From Nectonema munidae (Eukaryota; Nematomorpha; Nectonematoida; Nectonematidae): a stretch of DNA of 64,000 nucleotides. Positions 45,201 through 58,300 of the stretch are shown here, in pieces. The DNA is taken from the NCBI GenBank assembly GCA_030549495.1, contig JAUIRK010000885.1, positions 62,001 through 126,000 of the forward strand. The letters run 5' to 3'. The notes beneath the pieces were generated by a model. The model worked only from the letters and a program-made list of their open reading frames with translations, did not search any database and was not told the DNA's origin. The first letter of the stretch is position 1. Every line of letters starts with the position of its first letter. The translations under genes were made by a program, and so were the position numbers.

Positions 45201-47397
45201 CAGAGGCGTACCCACGGGTGGGCAGAGGGGGGCAAAGCTTTTTAAAATTAAATTCTTAATGTTTCATTTTTTCATTGTTTGATGTACTATTTTTATCTTT
45301 AAAATTCTCAAAATAGAAATTGAACATATGGATAAATGAAATATATTAAGAAAGTGTTTGAAACTTTCAAACAAGTCATGTTCCAGCACTGATAATTTTA
45401 TTATCTAATGATTAATTTTTATCGGAAAAATTTAAGATCGCAGTTTCCATTCCAAAAAACTCCACTTATTTGTCACCAAGAATACAAAATGAAATAGTTG
45501 CATCTTTAAAAAGTTTTGTTCTACAAAAAATAATACTTGAAATCAATATCTCAACATATCTCTCATTGAAAGCTGATGGAACAAAAGATATAAATGGAAA
45601 CGAATGCCTGTCAATTGTAAGTAGTTTAATGAGGTGCTCATTTTCATTGATTTCTTTTCTTTTGTGTAAGGTGTTAAGATATTTGAAAGGAGTAAAGGAA
45701 GCATTAATTAGCATGGTCTATCTGAAAAAATGTGATGCATCTTCTATCAGCACCCCAATTCTAGACATTCTTGATGAGTGTAAAATTTAAAAACAAAATT
45801 ATGAGTCAATGCTATGATGGCGCTTACGTGATGTCAGGTAATATTTTTCTACCAGTACCTATAGATGAAAAATTATATCTTAACAGGCAAGAAAAATGGA
45901 GTCCAAGAAAAAATTAGTGAAGCACTTGAAAGATACATTTCTTATATTCATTGTATAAACCATCAGCTTCACTTAGTTATCACTGCATATTTCCGTCATA
46001 TCAATCATATTGAATTTCTTTTATCATTAATGACCAGGCTTTACAAGTTCATGAAAAATGTTAAAGTTAAAACTTTTTTCAGTAAACAATTCAAAAAATA
46101 TATTCCAACAAGATGAACATCACATTATGAAGTTGTTAATTCATTGATAAAAAATTATAGAAAAATAATATTTTCTCTGGAAAAAGTAAAAAATTGTTTT
46201 GATCTAGATGTTTCTTTTGAAGCAAGTGGTCTACTTCATGCTTTAAAAGACGATTCTTCAATATTTGTAATGCTTATGGTTGAAAAGTTTCTTAGTGTAA
46301 TGAAGCCTGCTAATGACTACCTCCAACTAAACTACATTTTTGAAGTTACATGAATAGCGCACTATACTAATTGATTTAGAAAGAAAATAATAATATCATT
46401 ATTGGGATAAGTTTGGTAGAAGATTTGGTGAAAGTTTTGTTAGAATTCAAAGATGACGAAAACGAATTTGATCCATTAATCAAGAAAATGAGATTTTATG
46501 TTAGCAATTTCAGTTCCACAGATAATATTTTTGATATTTTCGATGATAACGCAGAAAAAATCCAAACATTGTGTATTTTCTACGATGAAACCTTACAATT
46601 GATTCTAGAAGAATTTGACAACAGGTTCGGTTTTCGACAAATGTTCATCCTTTTAATTGTTTTTTCAGGTTTTGAAAAAAAACTGCACAATAATGAAAGT
46701 ACTTTCATATTTAACTTCTGAAAGTGTAGGATTTTTGGAATATGAAAGACTGAAATCTTTTATATCCCATCTACAAAATATATCTCAGCAGATTTTTTCG
46801 GAACCTAAAGTTGGAAAAGAATATATTAAGAAAAGATACATAAAGAATCTAACGTTATTGATGTTTTTGAAGTACTCGAACCAGTTAAAGAAGCATTTCC
46901 TAACATATATAAACTATATTAAGGTATTTTAAAGCAATTTTGTATTATAAATGACTCTTTTTCAGGCTTTTTTACAGTAGGTTCGAGTACAGCAGTTTGT
47001 GAAAGAAGTTTTTCAACCTTGAACAGGATTATGACCCCTCTTAGAAAATCCATGAATCCGTCTAGAAGAAATAATTTAATATTTCTTTCTTTTATGAAAG
47101 AATATACTAAAAAAATTGACAGAAAAATTCATAATTTTTTTTAAATAAAAGAAGACTTACATTTTAAAGAAGTCATCAATTTATTACTTTTTTGTTTTTC
47201 AAGTTAAAAACTTTTTGCAAAATTATATAAATTTTAGAAAAAAATTTTCTCATTTGTTGTTAGTCAAACTATAAGAATTGCAAGCGTTACTGATTGGAAT
47301 AAACTTAACTAATAAGTTTTTGAAATAGTTAAAACTTTTTAAAATGAATTATACTCAAACTTTGCCCCTCTAGAAAAAATTTCTGGGTACGCCTCTG
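45201..47397 (+). mobile_element. hAT element (ZMYM1/DUF4371-like), complete ends, decayed transposase
   Basis: The 8-base target duplication TTTCAACT is perfect (45193-45200 and 47398-47405). The ends are CAGAGGCGTACCCACGGGTG on the left and CTGGGTACGCCTCTG on the right. Transposase pieces in the + direction are: 45467-45790 (PRIQNEIVASLKSF, YLSLKADGTKDINGNECLSI); 45865-46116 (AL-ERYISYIHCINHQLHLV, the conserved catalytic His/Cys region); 46413-46721 and 46657-46932; and the dimerisation end at ~46965-47110 (FFTVGSSTAVCERSFSTLNR). The frame is interrupted several times. At 2,197 bases with matching ends the insertion is fairly young, younger than the piggyBac that holds it. Confidence 0.9.
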
Positions 47398-47834
47398 TTT
47401 CAACTGGAGTTAGAGTCTCAAGAATTTTTACGACTCCGACCCCACCTCAAAAAGCGCGACTCCACCGCCTCCGACTCCGCTACCCTGGTAAAAAGTTCAT
47501 GCATCCTTGCAGTGATATAATTTTATGTCAGCGTCCAGGTTTTGATCTGTCATATATCCTCAAAGGTGTTCTCACTTTGAACTTTATCAACTGTTCATCA
47601 ACAGCCACGCAATCTTTAGGAGTATAGTATCTACTGCATATTTGATAAAAATGATCATGCAAAACTCTGATAGCTGACAATTTATCACTAGGATTTCTTT
47701 CAGTCTTTTTGTCAAAACGTATGAATTGGCGATTTAACAAAAATATATTGCGATTCATTGCAGCTTTCAAGAACGGCTACCCATTTTTTTTGGGAAAAAA
47801 GGTACTTAATTTCTAGCTTTTGATTTTTATATTT

Positions 47835-48815
47835 GAAAACCGTTTTTAAACTTAAACTGCATATTTTATTGACGCTTGCTGATATTTTCAAAAAGCAAAA
47901 ACTGAGCCCAGAAATGTAACTAGCATGGTTGATTTGGTATAAAACATATATTTCATCTAAAATTAGAATTAATATTTGTGGAGATAGTTTTTAGAAGTAA
48001 ACCGCAAATTTTATGGACATTGACGGATATTTTAAAACCTCTAAATGCAAAAATTGATTTCAGAAGTAAAACTAACATGGTTGATTTCGCATAAAAACAT
48101 ATATTTCATGTAAAATTAGAGAGAATATTAACATTGTTGATTTGGTATAAAAACATATTTAATGTAAAATTAGAGAGAATATTAACATGGTTGATTTGGC
48201 ATAAAAACATCTATTTCATGTAAAATTAGAGAGAATATGCTTGGAGATAGTTTTTAGAAGTAATCCGCAAATTTGATTGACATTGACAGATATTTTAAGA
48301 GCTCTAAATGTGAAATATAAGTTCAGAAATGAAAACAGCATGATCGATTTGTTATAAAAACATATATTTCATTGTAAAATTTAAATGAATGTTTTTGGAG
48401 AGATAAATTTTTAAAAGTAAACCGCAAATAAGATGAACACTTAATGGTATTTTCACATCCTGAATGTAAAAAATGAGTCCAGAAATGAAACCAGCACGGC
48501 AGATTTAGTATAAAACATATATTTTATGTAAAATTTGAAAGAATGTTTTTGGAGACAATTTTTAGAAGTAAACCGCAAATTTGGTTAACACTTATAGGTA
48601 TTTTCAAATCCTAAATGTAAAAAATGAGTCCAGAAATGAAACCAGAATGGCCGATTTGGTATAAAACATATATTTTATGTAAAATATGAAGGAATGTTTT
48701 CACAAATTATAGGTATTTTCAAATCCTAAATGTAAAAAATGAGCCCAGAAATGAAACCAGCATGGCCGATTTAGTATAAAACATATATTTTATGTAAAAT
48801 TTGAAGGAATATAAT
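47835..48815. repeat. Tandem array of ~150-base units
   Basis: The word AAAACATATATTT(C/T)ATGTAAAAT recurs near 47942, 48092, 48150, 48206, 48357, 48511, 48663 and 48778. Each is joined to blocks such as GAGATAGTTTTTAGAAGTAA, ACCGCAAAT and CCAGAAATGAAACCAGCATGG. Most steps are 145-160 bases; two are about 57 bases, showing internal deletion or partial units. There are roughly seven units, diverged more at the left. There is no coding content. It lies between the piggyBac N-terminus and that element's right end. Confidence 0.85.
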
Positions 48816-49042
48816 TATTAGATATATTTCTGATTAATCAAAATTTTGATTGACATTTTCTAAAAAGTAACGATGATTATTAAAAAATTAAATATATAAA
48901 GTGTTATGCGTTTAAACGGTATATAATTATAAATTTTAAAGGTAGTATATAATATAAACCCTAAATTATAAGGTTAACTACAGATGTCAACATTTTGCTG
49001 AAAAATTAAAATTTTTGATTGACAGTTTTGGACATGAAAGGG

Positions 49043-49332
49043 TCATTCAACTACCATGAAAATGGTATCAAAAGATGCAGTTAGCGATTTTAGGAAAAGT
49101 CACGAAATTTGAAGAGATATGATTCAACCAATTAGTTTCTTTTGAATAGACATTTGAGTATAATAGATGCATGCTGTATAGTTGTTATATAAAGTGTGTT
49201 CTTAGATTTAACTACTGAAACTGTTTAAATTTAATAATAATTTAATGTTTATTGTTTATTTCTAAAATTTTCTCCTCTTTCACATTCCTAGCCGTTGAAG
49301 ATCTTAGCGCTCTTCTTTGAATCACGTGAGTA
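49043..49332. promoter_or_regulatory. Presumed promoter/5' UTR region of the ZSWIM8 homologue
   Basis: This 290-base gap separates the end of the piggyBac from the ATG of ZSWIM8. No TATA box or initiator could be singled out. The final 60 bases (ttctcctctttcacattcct...) are pyrimidine-rich and contain cacgtgag just before the ATG. If transcription starts further upstream, the promoter is inside or beyond the transposon. Confidence 0.35.
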
Positions 49333-52300
49333 ATGTCTAGTTTTGAAGATGATGCTCTAACAACTAATACTTTTTTTGAAAATCAAAGTAAGAATTCGAA
49401 TTGGGAAAATGAGCAAAATGATGTATCTTCATTTACGTCTGCTGAATCCTCAAATAATGTTTATTGGAGAGATTGGACATACAACGAAAAACCTACGAAA
49501 ACAGGTGCTTAATTTTTCAATAACCATACACTCTTATTTTTTATTTCAACCCATATAACTTATTTAAAAATTTATAATGTAAAAAGTTACAACTGTGTAT
49601 TATCGACATTAAAATTTTGTGAAAAGAACAATTTAAAATTTTTCAATGGAAAACTTAGAGCTCAAGTGAAATTATTTGTATGAAAAAAAGACGATATAGA
49701 GTAAAACATCTCTATATTAAACATCCTAGAGACTTTTGTTTATAAGAATAAATTGAGATTCTGAATAAGTATTCACCGTTTAGAGGCGTTAACCAATAAA
49801 GAAGATTTTTCTGTACATGCCAGAAAGAGGTTCCATCTTTACTGAGATAAAATCTTTGAAAAATCATTCAAAGGACATTAACGAAAGGAATTTTATCTTC
49901 AGGCAACACAAATTTTCAATAAAATACTATTAATTGGCAAGAGAGTAAAAGATATAACTATGAATTTTATTATTTGTCCCTTAAAATTAATTCGATTTGA
50001 TTTATAGTTTGCAAAAGGCAAACATTTATGAATGAGAAGTCCCTTTCCATAACTTTCAAAATTAGACGCCTTTGTGAATCTAGGTCTCTAACTATTTTCT
50101 CTGCTAAAATTTTAGCAACAGATTGTTGCATATGCAATTTTTAAAAATTTTTGTAGATCAATTTTAATTTATTTTCAACACGATTATTCATTTTGTTTTT
50201 TCTATAAAAATATGCCGTATATACGCGCTTATCATGCGAGCCCTTAATTTTGATTCTTAAGCTACAATTTATCATATATTTTGTGTATTCTTCGACTTTC
50301 TTTTTGAGAAAGATTATTTTAGATTAGGGATCTTGTTATCTTTTGTGGAAAAAATTAAACTATAAGTTTTATCATTTAAATATTTTAATATGTGTGTTGA
50401 TTCATAAAAGTTTTTTTAGATTTTATTTCGTTTTTTGAGTAATGTAAATATTTGTATGTAATACGCCCTCATAAAATCACGTTGAAAATTATGTTAAACG
50501 TTGGCATGATACTCGAGTATGTAATTATAAAATTTATAATTGTTTCCATCAACACTGTGTTATAGATTGATGCATATTTTTCTTTTTTTTAGAACAGAAT
50601 TTGCCATTGAAATTAGAAGATTTATCTGCACGAATAGTCTCTAAAAATTTTTCCTTTGAAACGGTTGAAAAGCTGTATCCTAATATTCTTGAAGATCTTC
50701 ATATTAAGTTGGCTTTTTGGAGTTTTCCTGAAAATGTTCAAGACATTAAGTAAATACTCTCTTTATATGTATGTATATACGGTACTTTCTTGTTTATAAA
50801 TTTAAGGAGGGGGGGGGGGTTGGTGAGCGTGTGATTAAAGTTGTGCAGATATTTTGCTTTGATAACCTTGAGCAGGTTTCTTTAACCTTTTCAACATAAA
50901 AGCCCTAATCGGCCCAGTCTTATTACCAACTCACACCGTCTGCATTACCAAATCCCGCCTTGCTCAAATTTTTTAATATTTGTTAATGTTAGTTTTTTAT
51001 TTAGCTTTGTATAGCTATCTATTAAGCTAACTACTTCGTTAGTTGTTAAGCATCCTTTTTTTCTCTATAAATTAAATTAAATTTGATAGGTAGTAAGCTA
51101 GTTGCACTACTTGTGCTAATTGTCAGGCTAAATTAGATTGGGTTACTAATCCAGATAGTGCTCAGAGGATCTATATATATGCTCATCATAAATTTTCTAA
51201 TAAACTGATATTTTGCCCTAATATTTACATGATCAAATCATCTCAATCTTTTATTTTCTCTTACCCTACATTTTAAACTCACTTTACTCATTATTCTCAT
51301 TATTTTGTCCTGTGATATTTAGTCTACATTTATCGGCTTATTTCCAGCCTACTGAACTAGACCTCGTACAACTTTTGTTTAATTGTCCTCTTACCTTCAT
51401 AGAATAAGTACTACTACACAAAATGCGGCCTAAAGACTTCTAAATAACAGGATGGACTAACTCTTTCTTATTCCACTGACTACTTTTTCATCTAATTCTA
51501 CTGTCTTAGAATTCGAAAAAATACTGCACTGGAAATTTTTTACTTTTAATAAAGCAATCTATAATTTTAAAACAATGCTTGCGTACCCACTTATTACAAA
51601 TTACTCAGAGAGTGTAATAACTTTTAGCTCTAATCCCACAAACTCCACATGAGTCAATATTCGGCAATCTAATTTCTGCTTTCAATCTGTCACTTAGTTT
51701 TATCCCTTGTGATTTACTCGTCTTAATTTCAGAGTGTTTTTCTCTAGTACTTTTTTACATAAAGAAAATTTCTCACTCAACTCTTCAGAAGAATCCGCTA
51801 CTGAAATTCTGTCGCTGGTGTATAAAATTTCGTGCTTCTTTAGAATTGTATCAATTAAAGAAGAAATGACTTAATATCGGTCGCTAATGCAATTCCACCT
51901 TCATTTTAAATTCCTCATAAAGTGCATTTCCAATTTTTATATAGGTATCCTCACTCTCGCATGAAGCCATAATTACTTTAACTAATTTTCATTCACTCTT
52001 TTTTTTCTTAGTGCCCATTTAATTAGAATTCTACAAACTTTAAAACTTAAAATTATCATACATAATCTAATAAAGAAAAATTTTAAATTGTAATATTTCG
52101 AAAAAAAAATTATTTTCCTTATTTATGTAAAAATAGAAACTGCATTGATTGGCCTTAGGTCTACTAGGTATCAAAGACCTCAATAACACTGAGTAATTTT
52201 TAACATAGAAAGTCATCAATGCGCCATTTCAGATTTTGCAATGCGTCACTTTTGGCGCATGCGTCATGGGTTGACCGACCACCCCTGCTATATCCTTTGG

Positions 52301-55300
52301 CCTCCAATTGAGCATAGAATCTCCTTTGCGCGTATTTCGATACAAGTGGTACACATTGTGTCTTTTCGATGGAACACTCGTTTTATGATTTTTTCTTTTA
52401 TTTCTTATTTCTGGCTATTTTTTTCTACTGAGATTGGTCTGATGGCGCTCCATTTTTTGCATCTCTACTTGATGTAATTCAAAGTTTAAAACGTTCAAAG
52501 CTTTGGCTAGTGACAACCCCGTAGCATTTAAAAATCTATCCAAACTGTTAAGAATGGCAGGAAACACGTCATCTTTAGTCAAGGTAAGTGACTGTGTATA
52601 TAAAAACTACACATTTATCAATGTATTCGTATTCTTTAGAATTGTGTTTCGCATCATAGGTTTGTCATGAATATACTTTTTATCTTATTTTACTACTATA
52701 TTACTGATTTTACCTACCCAGCTAAAATCTTAATTTCTTTAATTAATGTAACGATAGTTTAAAGCTAAAATTTTATAACTTTCTAATAGTGTACTTATTA
52801 TTAATTTTCCTATAAAATTAACTTTTTGAGTATGATCCATTCATTAGAATATTATATCACAAACGATATAAATTTAACATTTAGTATCCACTGTAGTAAA
52901 TATTATTCACTCTCTATCAATTTAATACAGTAATCAATAAATAATTATTTTTAAAAATTGAATTCCTCGATTATAAATTAACCACAGAATTTTCTCCCTC
53001 CTTTGTACTTGTATATCTGTCTTGACCTTTTTTTTATTTAGCTAATTAACTTTCTCTTTAGGATGTATAGTTGTCTGGAAAAAGGCGATGATTCACCTTT
53101 CAACAAAGGCCAACAACTTTTTATTGATGGTGAAGTTAAAGACGCTGTTCAAATTGGTATTATTTCAATTCTTATGAATGTGTTTATATATGTTTAATGA
53201 GTAGCTAAAATATTTATACATGGACCATTTTGTCCAGGCTTTTTCTTCTTTTATACCCCTTATTTTCTTTAAATATGTAGACTATGCGTGTTGGTATTAG
53301 TTGCTTCAATAAGTTCAAACATTCTAAGAAAATGAGAAAATACTTTATTTTTTAAAGAAAGGTCTATAACAAATATGAGAAACCAGTTAATGAGAAAACT
53401 GACATAGAATGAAGAGAGAGAGAGAAGAAACTAGTGCATCTCCCTTTATGAGCATTGTTATCCCAAAGAGCATCTACAATTTTTGAAGTGCCTTCCTTTT
53501 ATTTCAATATGCCTCAAAGTTTCTTTGAAACTTGGGAAAACTTTTGTATTTTAATTTTTCTTGACAAATGTGAAAACAAAGGATTAATATAAAAAATGCA
53601 TTATCATCTGTTTTATTTGACGCATTTTAAATGTATATATAAAATGTTAAATATTTAAAAGAATTATACATTTTGTTTTAATTAACGCTGCATTTTGATA
53701 ATTTTTTTGATGAATCTAGTGTTAAAGCAAAAATAGAAAAATGGAAATCTGCTCTCAGGTGTTTAATGATGAATAATTTTAATATGAGTTGTCCTATAAT
53801 AACCTTTTTGTTAAAATACATTTGTTTTTAGGATTTTATCTCACTGGTTCAGTAAAATTGCACAGCGTTGTCATCTTTTTTGATCGTTGTCGAATCACTT
53901 CTTGCTCGTGTACTTGTTCTAGAACTTCCTGGTGCAAGCATGTTGTAGCTCTTTCTCTGTTCAGGATTCATAGTGTGAGATATAATTTTTGGCATTATTT
54001 TCTTTTTTCTTTTCATTACATATATAGTCTAAAGAAGGATGCCTGACTGAAAGATCCAGTGCTGAAGAATAGTATTTTTTTTAAAACTCAATATACAATT
54101 AATGAAATACTGTAAAGTAAGAAATTTTCTCCATTTTAATTTTGTGAAATTCGCCAATTTCGCAAAATTAATTTCGTAGAGTTTCAACTTTTTTATATAT
54201 GTAATTTTTATAATATATAAAATTAAAAATCACTGAAATTTAAATATTAAGTGCTCAACAAGTGGAAAACTTAATTTTTTGGACTAAATATATCTTAAAT
54301 TTTAGGAATGTTTTTTCCGCATGATTATATTCTCGCCATTTTGCTTTTGTCCCATAATTTGCGAAATTTTGTTCTCGAGAAAATATAGTACTTTAAAGTA
54401 TATTTTAGTTAAGAGAAAATGATGGAAACGTTTTAATTAATTTTAGAAATATATGTAATTGATAATTTTGTCTTCTTTTCTTATGTATTTAAATATTTTT
54501 TTTTATCTTAAATATTTAATGGCATAATGATTTCTTATTTTGTTATTTCAAGAAATTCCTTATTTTCGAAACTATTATGTTTCTAAATGAATATATATTT
54601 TTATTATTCGCTTATATTTGTAATTGATGAGAGCTCTAAGCTTTTTCTTTTTATAATATAGAATATTAAATTAATTTAAAGCTAATAAAATATTTTAACA
54701 CTTTAAAACGAAATGTTAAAAATTCAATAAGCAACATCACTTTCTTCTGATATACAGTCAAACCTCGTTAATCCGATATCGTTGGTACCTAAGTTTATTC
54801 TGTCGAATTACGAAATGTCGGATTAATGAAGTTTGTTGTAGTGTAACTTCAAATTTCTATAGAAACACTCAGCTCAAGCATAACTATTTATATTCTTGTC
54901 AAACAGAGTGTAAAAAGTATAAAACAAATTTATTTTAAAAATATCGTTCAAGCTTTTTCAAAAAAAATCTTTAATAGAAATCGGACTTTCAATTGATTTT
55001 TGTTGTAAATCATAGTATAAAGCCATTATATTGTGGTGATGAGGAAAATGTAGTTTCGGGTTACACTCAATGAAATTCAAAACAGTTGAAAGTGCCTTTC
55101 TAGCTTCAACTAAAGTAGTTGGAGGTTTATATTCATCAGCTTCATTGTCTTTCAAATTTTTGTCACTTTCTACTTCAGAAGATGAAACCAAAGTGATGAT
55201 TTGTTGCTCAGTTAACATTTCAGCTGTTTCAATGTTAGCATCAACATTTGTATAAGCGCTTGCTGACATTACTTCCTCAAACTCCGGTTCGAGGCGAATG

Positions 55301-58300
55301 AGTAATTCTTGAAACTCACATAAATTTGTGTTTTCTGTATCTCTATGTTCATCAACGTGTGTTACATTCATTGTAAGGTAAGATTTAGCAAGAATGCCTG
55401 TATGTCTCCAACAATTTACGACTGTAGTCTGTTCAACCAAACCCCAGGCATTATACACCATACCAAGTGCTTGCCTTACGTTTACTTTCAAATCTTCTTT
55501 ATCATCAATACATTGGATGAAATGGCGTGTAATAAATTTACGATAATGTAATAAGTTACATATGATGCCAGCATCCATTGGTTGGATGTGTGAAGTGGAG
55601 TTTGGTGGCAAAAAAACTATCCTAGTGTTTGTGAGCTTTAGTCCAGCTTGTTTGTGACTGGTGGCATCGCATAGTAGAATCTCTTGTTTTTTGGCATCTC
55701 TCATGAGTCTGTCAAAGTCTTTAAGCCAAATCAAGAAAATAATTGTGGTCACACAGCCTGACTTATTTGAACAATAATCACAATAAACTTTGGGATCGAA
55801 ATTTTTGCCAAAGCATCGTGGGCGAGCAAATTTTCCGATTACAATCGGCTTAAGTTTGTGTGTGCCACAAGCGTTGGCACAAAGTACCACTGTAAGACGT
55901 TCTTTGTTCTTTTTCTTACCTTTCATGGGTCCAGTTGTGAGAGTAGCATACGGCTCCAAACGAAAAAAGAGGCCTGTTTCATCCATGTTATAGATGTTTT
56001 CTGGATCATAATTTTGAAGATCATTCTGCATTTTTTCTCTAAAGTGTTTAACTTCATTCATGCTACAACTGGAGCTTTCTCCATATTTAATAAAAAATTT
56101 GATACCATGACGTTTTTTCAAACGGTCAAGCCAATCGCTAGAGTATTTGAACTCGTTTCCAACATTCAGATCTTTTCCAAATACACAAGCCTTTGAAATG
56201 AGAATATCATCATTTATTGAGGCGCCACGAGCTGATACGTCCGTGAACCACATATACAAAGCACTTTCCATTGCTTGATGTTCTGCACTACGCAAGCGAA
56301 GTACACTTGTTTCATTCGTATTCATATATGATGTGTTGATGCTTCTTCTTTGCCTTACTTTTCGTCATCTTCTTTAGATAGAAAAGTGCAGTTTGCTCAT
56401 TTGTTGTTATTTGTCATAATAAGTCTCCTCTATTATATGATGTGTTTCAGCGGAAATATAAAATAAATTGTGTCGGATTAACAAGATTTACAGAACAGGG
56501 GGAGAACATTTTGTTTGATGAGACTAGTGTCGTAGTCGGAGTATGAATGTCGGTATAATGGGGTTAAATTCATTATGGAAAATGATCACCATAAAAAGTG
56601 TGTCGGATAGCGAGGTTGTCGCATAAATGGGATCTGACTGTATAACATCTTGTAGTAAAAATCCGAGCACAGGTTTTCTAGAAAAATAGTTTCTAGAACA
56701 CTGAAAATTTTATTGAAATAAACATGAAATTTATATCATGTTTTTATATCGCTTAAAAATTCATCCTTTTGGATTCATTATAATTAAGGTTTCACATGAA
56801 CCAATCAGAGTTCAGTGTTCTAGAAATTCAATCATTCTGTATATGTAGAGCATGTCAAAGTCAAATTATTGTTAGTGGGATATTTTTACTTTTATCATGC
56901 TTTAAATGTTCTCTGTAGCTGCCGATAGAATAACACTATTTTTTTCTTTTCTCTGTATCGTTTGCATTTTTGAGAGAATATAAATATACATAATGGGTGT
57001 GGATTCGAATACTACAATTAGATATAATTGATTTGTATCCATTTTATCAAACTGTGCTAAGCTCTTTTATCTATGTCGCATTTTTAAAGCACCTTTTCCA
57101 TTGAATTATGATTGATTTATCAATAATGTGAAAAGTGTAAAACAAAAAACTTAAATATAACATAATTTAGCAAAATATATCAGATACAAGTAATTTATGT
57201 ACTTATTTTGAAAATCTACAAAAATGATAATGGCATCAAGGCTATGTTTACATAATTGTTTTTCAATGTTGCTCTTGTGGAGCCCCAATGCGTATATTTT
57301 TGAGCGGTTCATATAAGAATATTTCATTCATCAAATATTTTAAAAGGGTCCATATTAAAAATAAAATTTAAATCTCTATTGAATAAAAATTTTAATTTTG
57401 TTGAGAAAATTTGTCAAACTGGAATAAATGATATATTATATTAAGAAGCTCAGTTATATGTGATTGCTTTTCCATTTTCAGATCTTGTTGAATCAGGCTT
57501 GATACTAAAAGTGATTAAAATATAATTTATTTTTAATTTCTTTATCTGTATTTAAAAAATCAAAACCGACTAAATGTTATTTATAGAAGACATTTAACAT
57601 TATTTTCATAGACTTCGTTGGAATTTGATATATCAAATTTTGCCTCAAAGAATTAAGTTCAACTCTCACACCCAACAACATTTTTTGGAATAAAAATGGT
57701 CACTTTTTATGCCTTTTTTTGTAAAATTTTATGAATTTAAAAGATAAGCAGAGTTAAAAGTATATACTATAAAATTAATTGAGTAAAAATAATTTAAAAA
57801 ATTAGCGATCAAGAAAAGTTTACTTATTCTTTTATTTTGGATAAATAAAACCACTTGAAAAGTAGCAATAAAAATAAGGAATCCACAAAATAATTTTGAG
57901 TTCAAAAAGGGTTCATAAGGAAAAAAGTGTTGAGAATCACTGGTTTACACTACAATCATTGATTTATGTTTTCTCAATTTTTTTCATTATTAGCCTATCT
58001 ATATATATGTTGACGCCTTCACATTTTGTTAGTTTTAAAGTGGTTCTCAACTTGTTCTAGAAACTCATTTTATCAATAGACCAATTCTGTAAAGATAAAA
58101 TTTTGTATAACAAGAATGAAGAAATTAGCCCTTTTTTGAAAATTTTCTATGCCATTATTTTTATCTTAGTTTTATGTCTTGAGAGATCTATTTAATATTT
58201 TTTTCCACTAACATTATGGTTAATTTTTTCAGGCATCTTTGGTGAAACTACGTGTTCCTCTTTCAGAATCCTTGTCTAAGTTGGGCCGAGATCAGTTGCA

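Larger units (their letters stand above)
43131..49042 (-). mobile_element. Large piggyBac element opened by other repeats, upstream of ZSWIM8
   Basis: The left end CCCTTTCGTGACCAG follows TTAA at 43127-43130. The right end, read inward, is CCCTTTCATGTCCAA, 12 of 15 identical, ending at 49042. The base quartet beyond it is TCAT rather than TTAA, so that target copy has decayed or the end is misplaced. Minus-strand transposase pieces lie in the expected order from right to left. The first is 47770-47528 (MNRNIFLLNRQFIRFDKKTE and CVAVDEQLIKFKVRTP, first catalytic Asp). Next is 44044-43850 (NFVKLANERDYLIYGTVRAS). Last is ~43700-43440, a C-terminal part with KNNATEKNMNA and KLKKIFYKRL. Between them are a CCGACTCC repeat and a complete hAT (45201-47397); a tandem array (47835-48815) lies between the N-terminus and the right end. 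Confidence 0.7.

Noticed and set aside
47835-48815. Tandem array considered as a CRISPR array
   Set aside because: Units are contiguous, about 150 bases, with no repeat-spacer alternation, in an animal genome.
55070-56196. Several + strand frames of 60-112 codons
   Set aside because: All are antisense shadows of the Tigger transposase.
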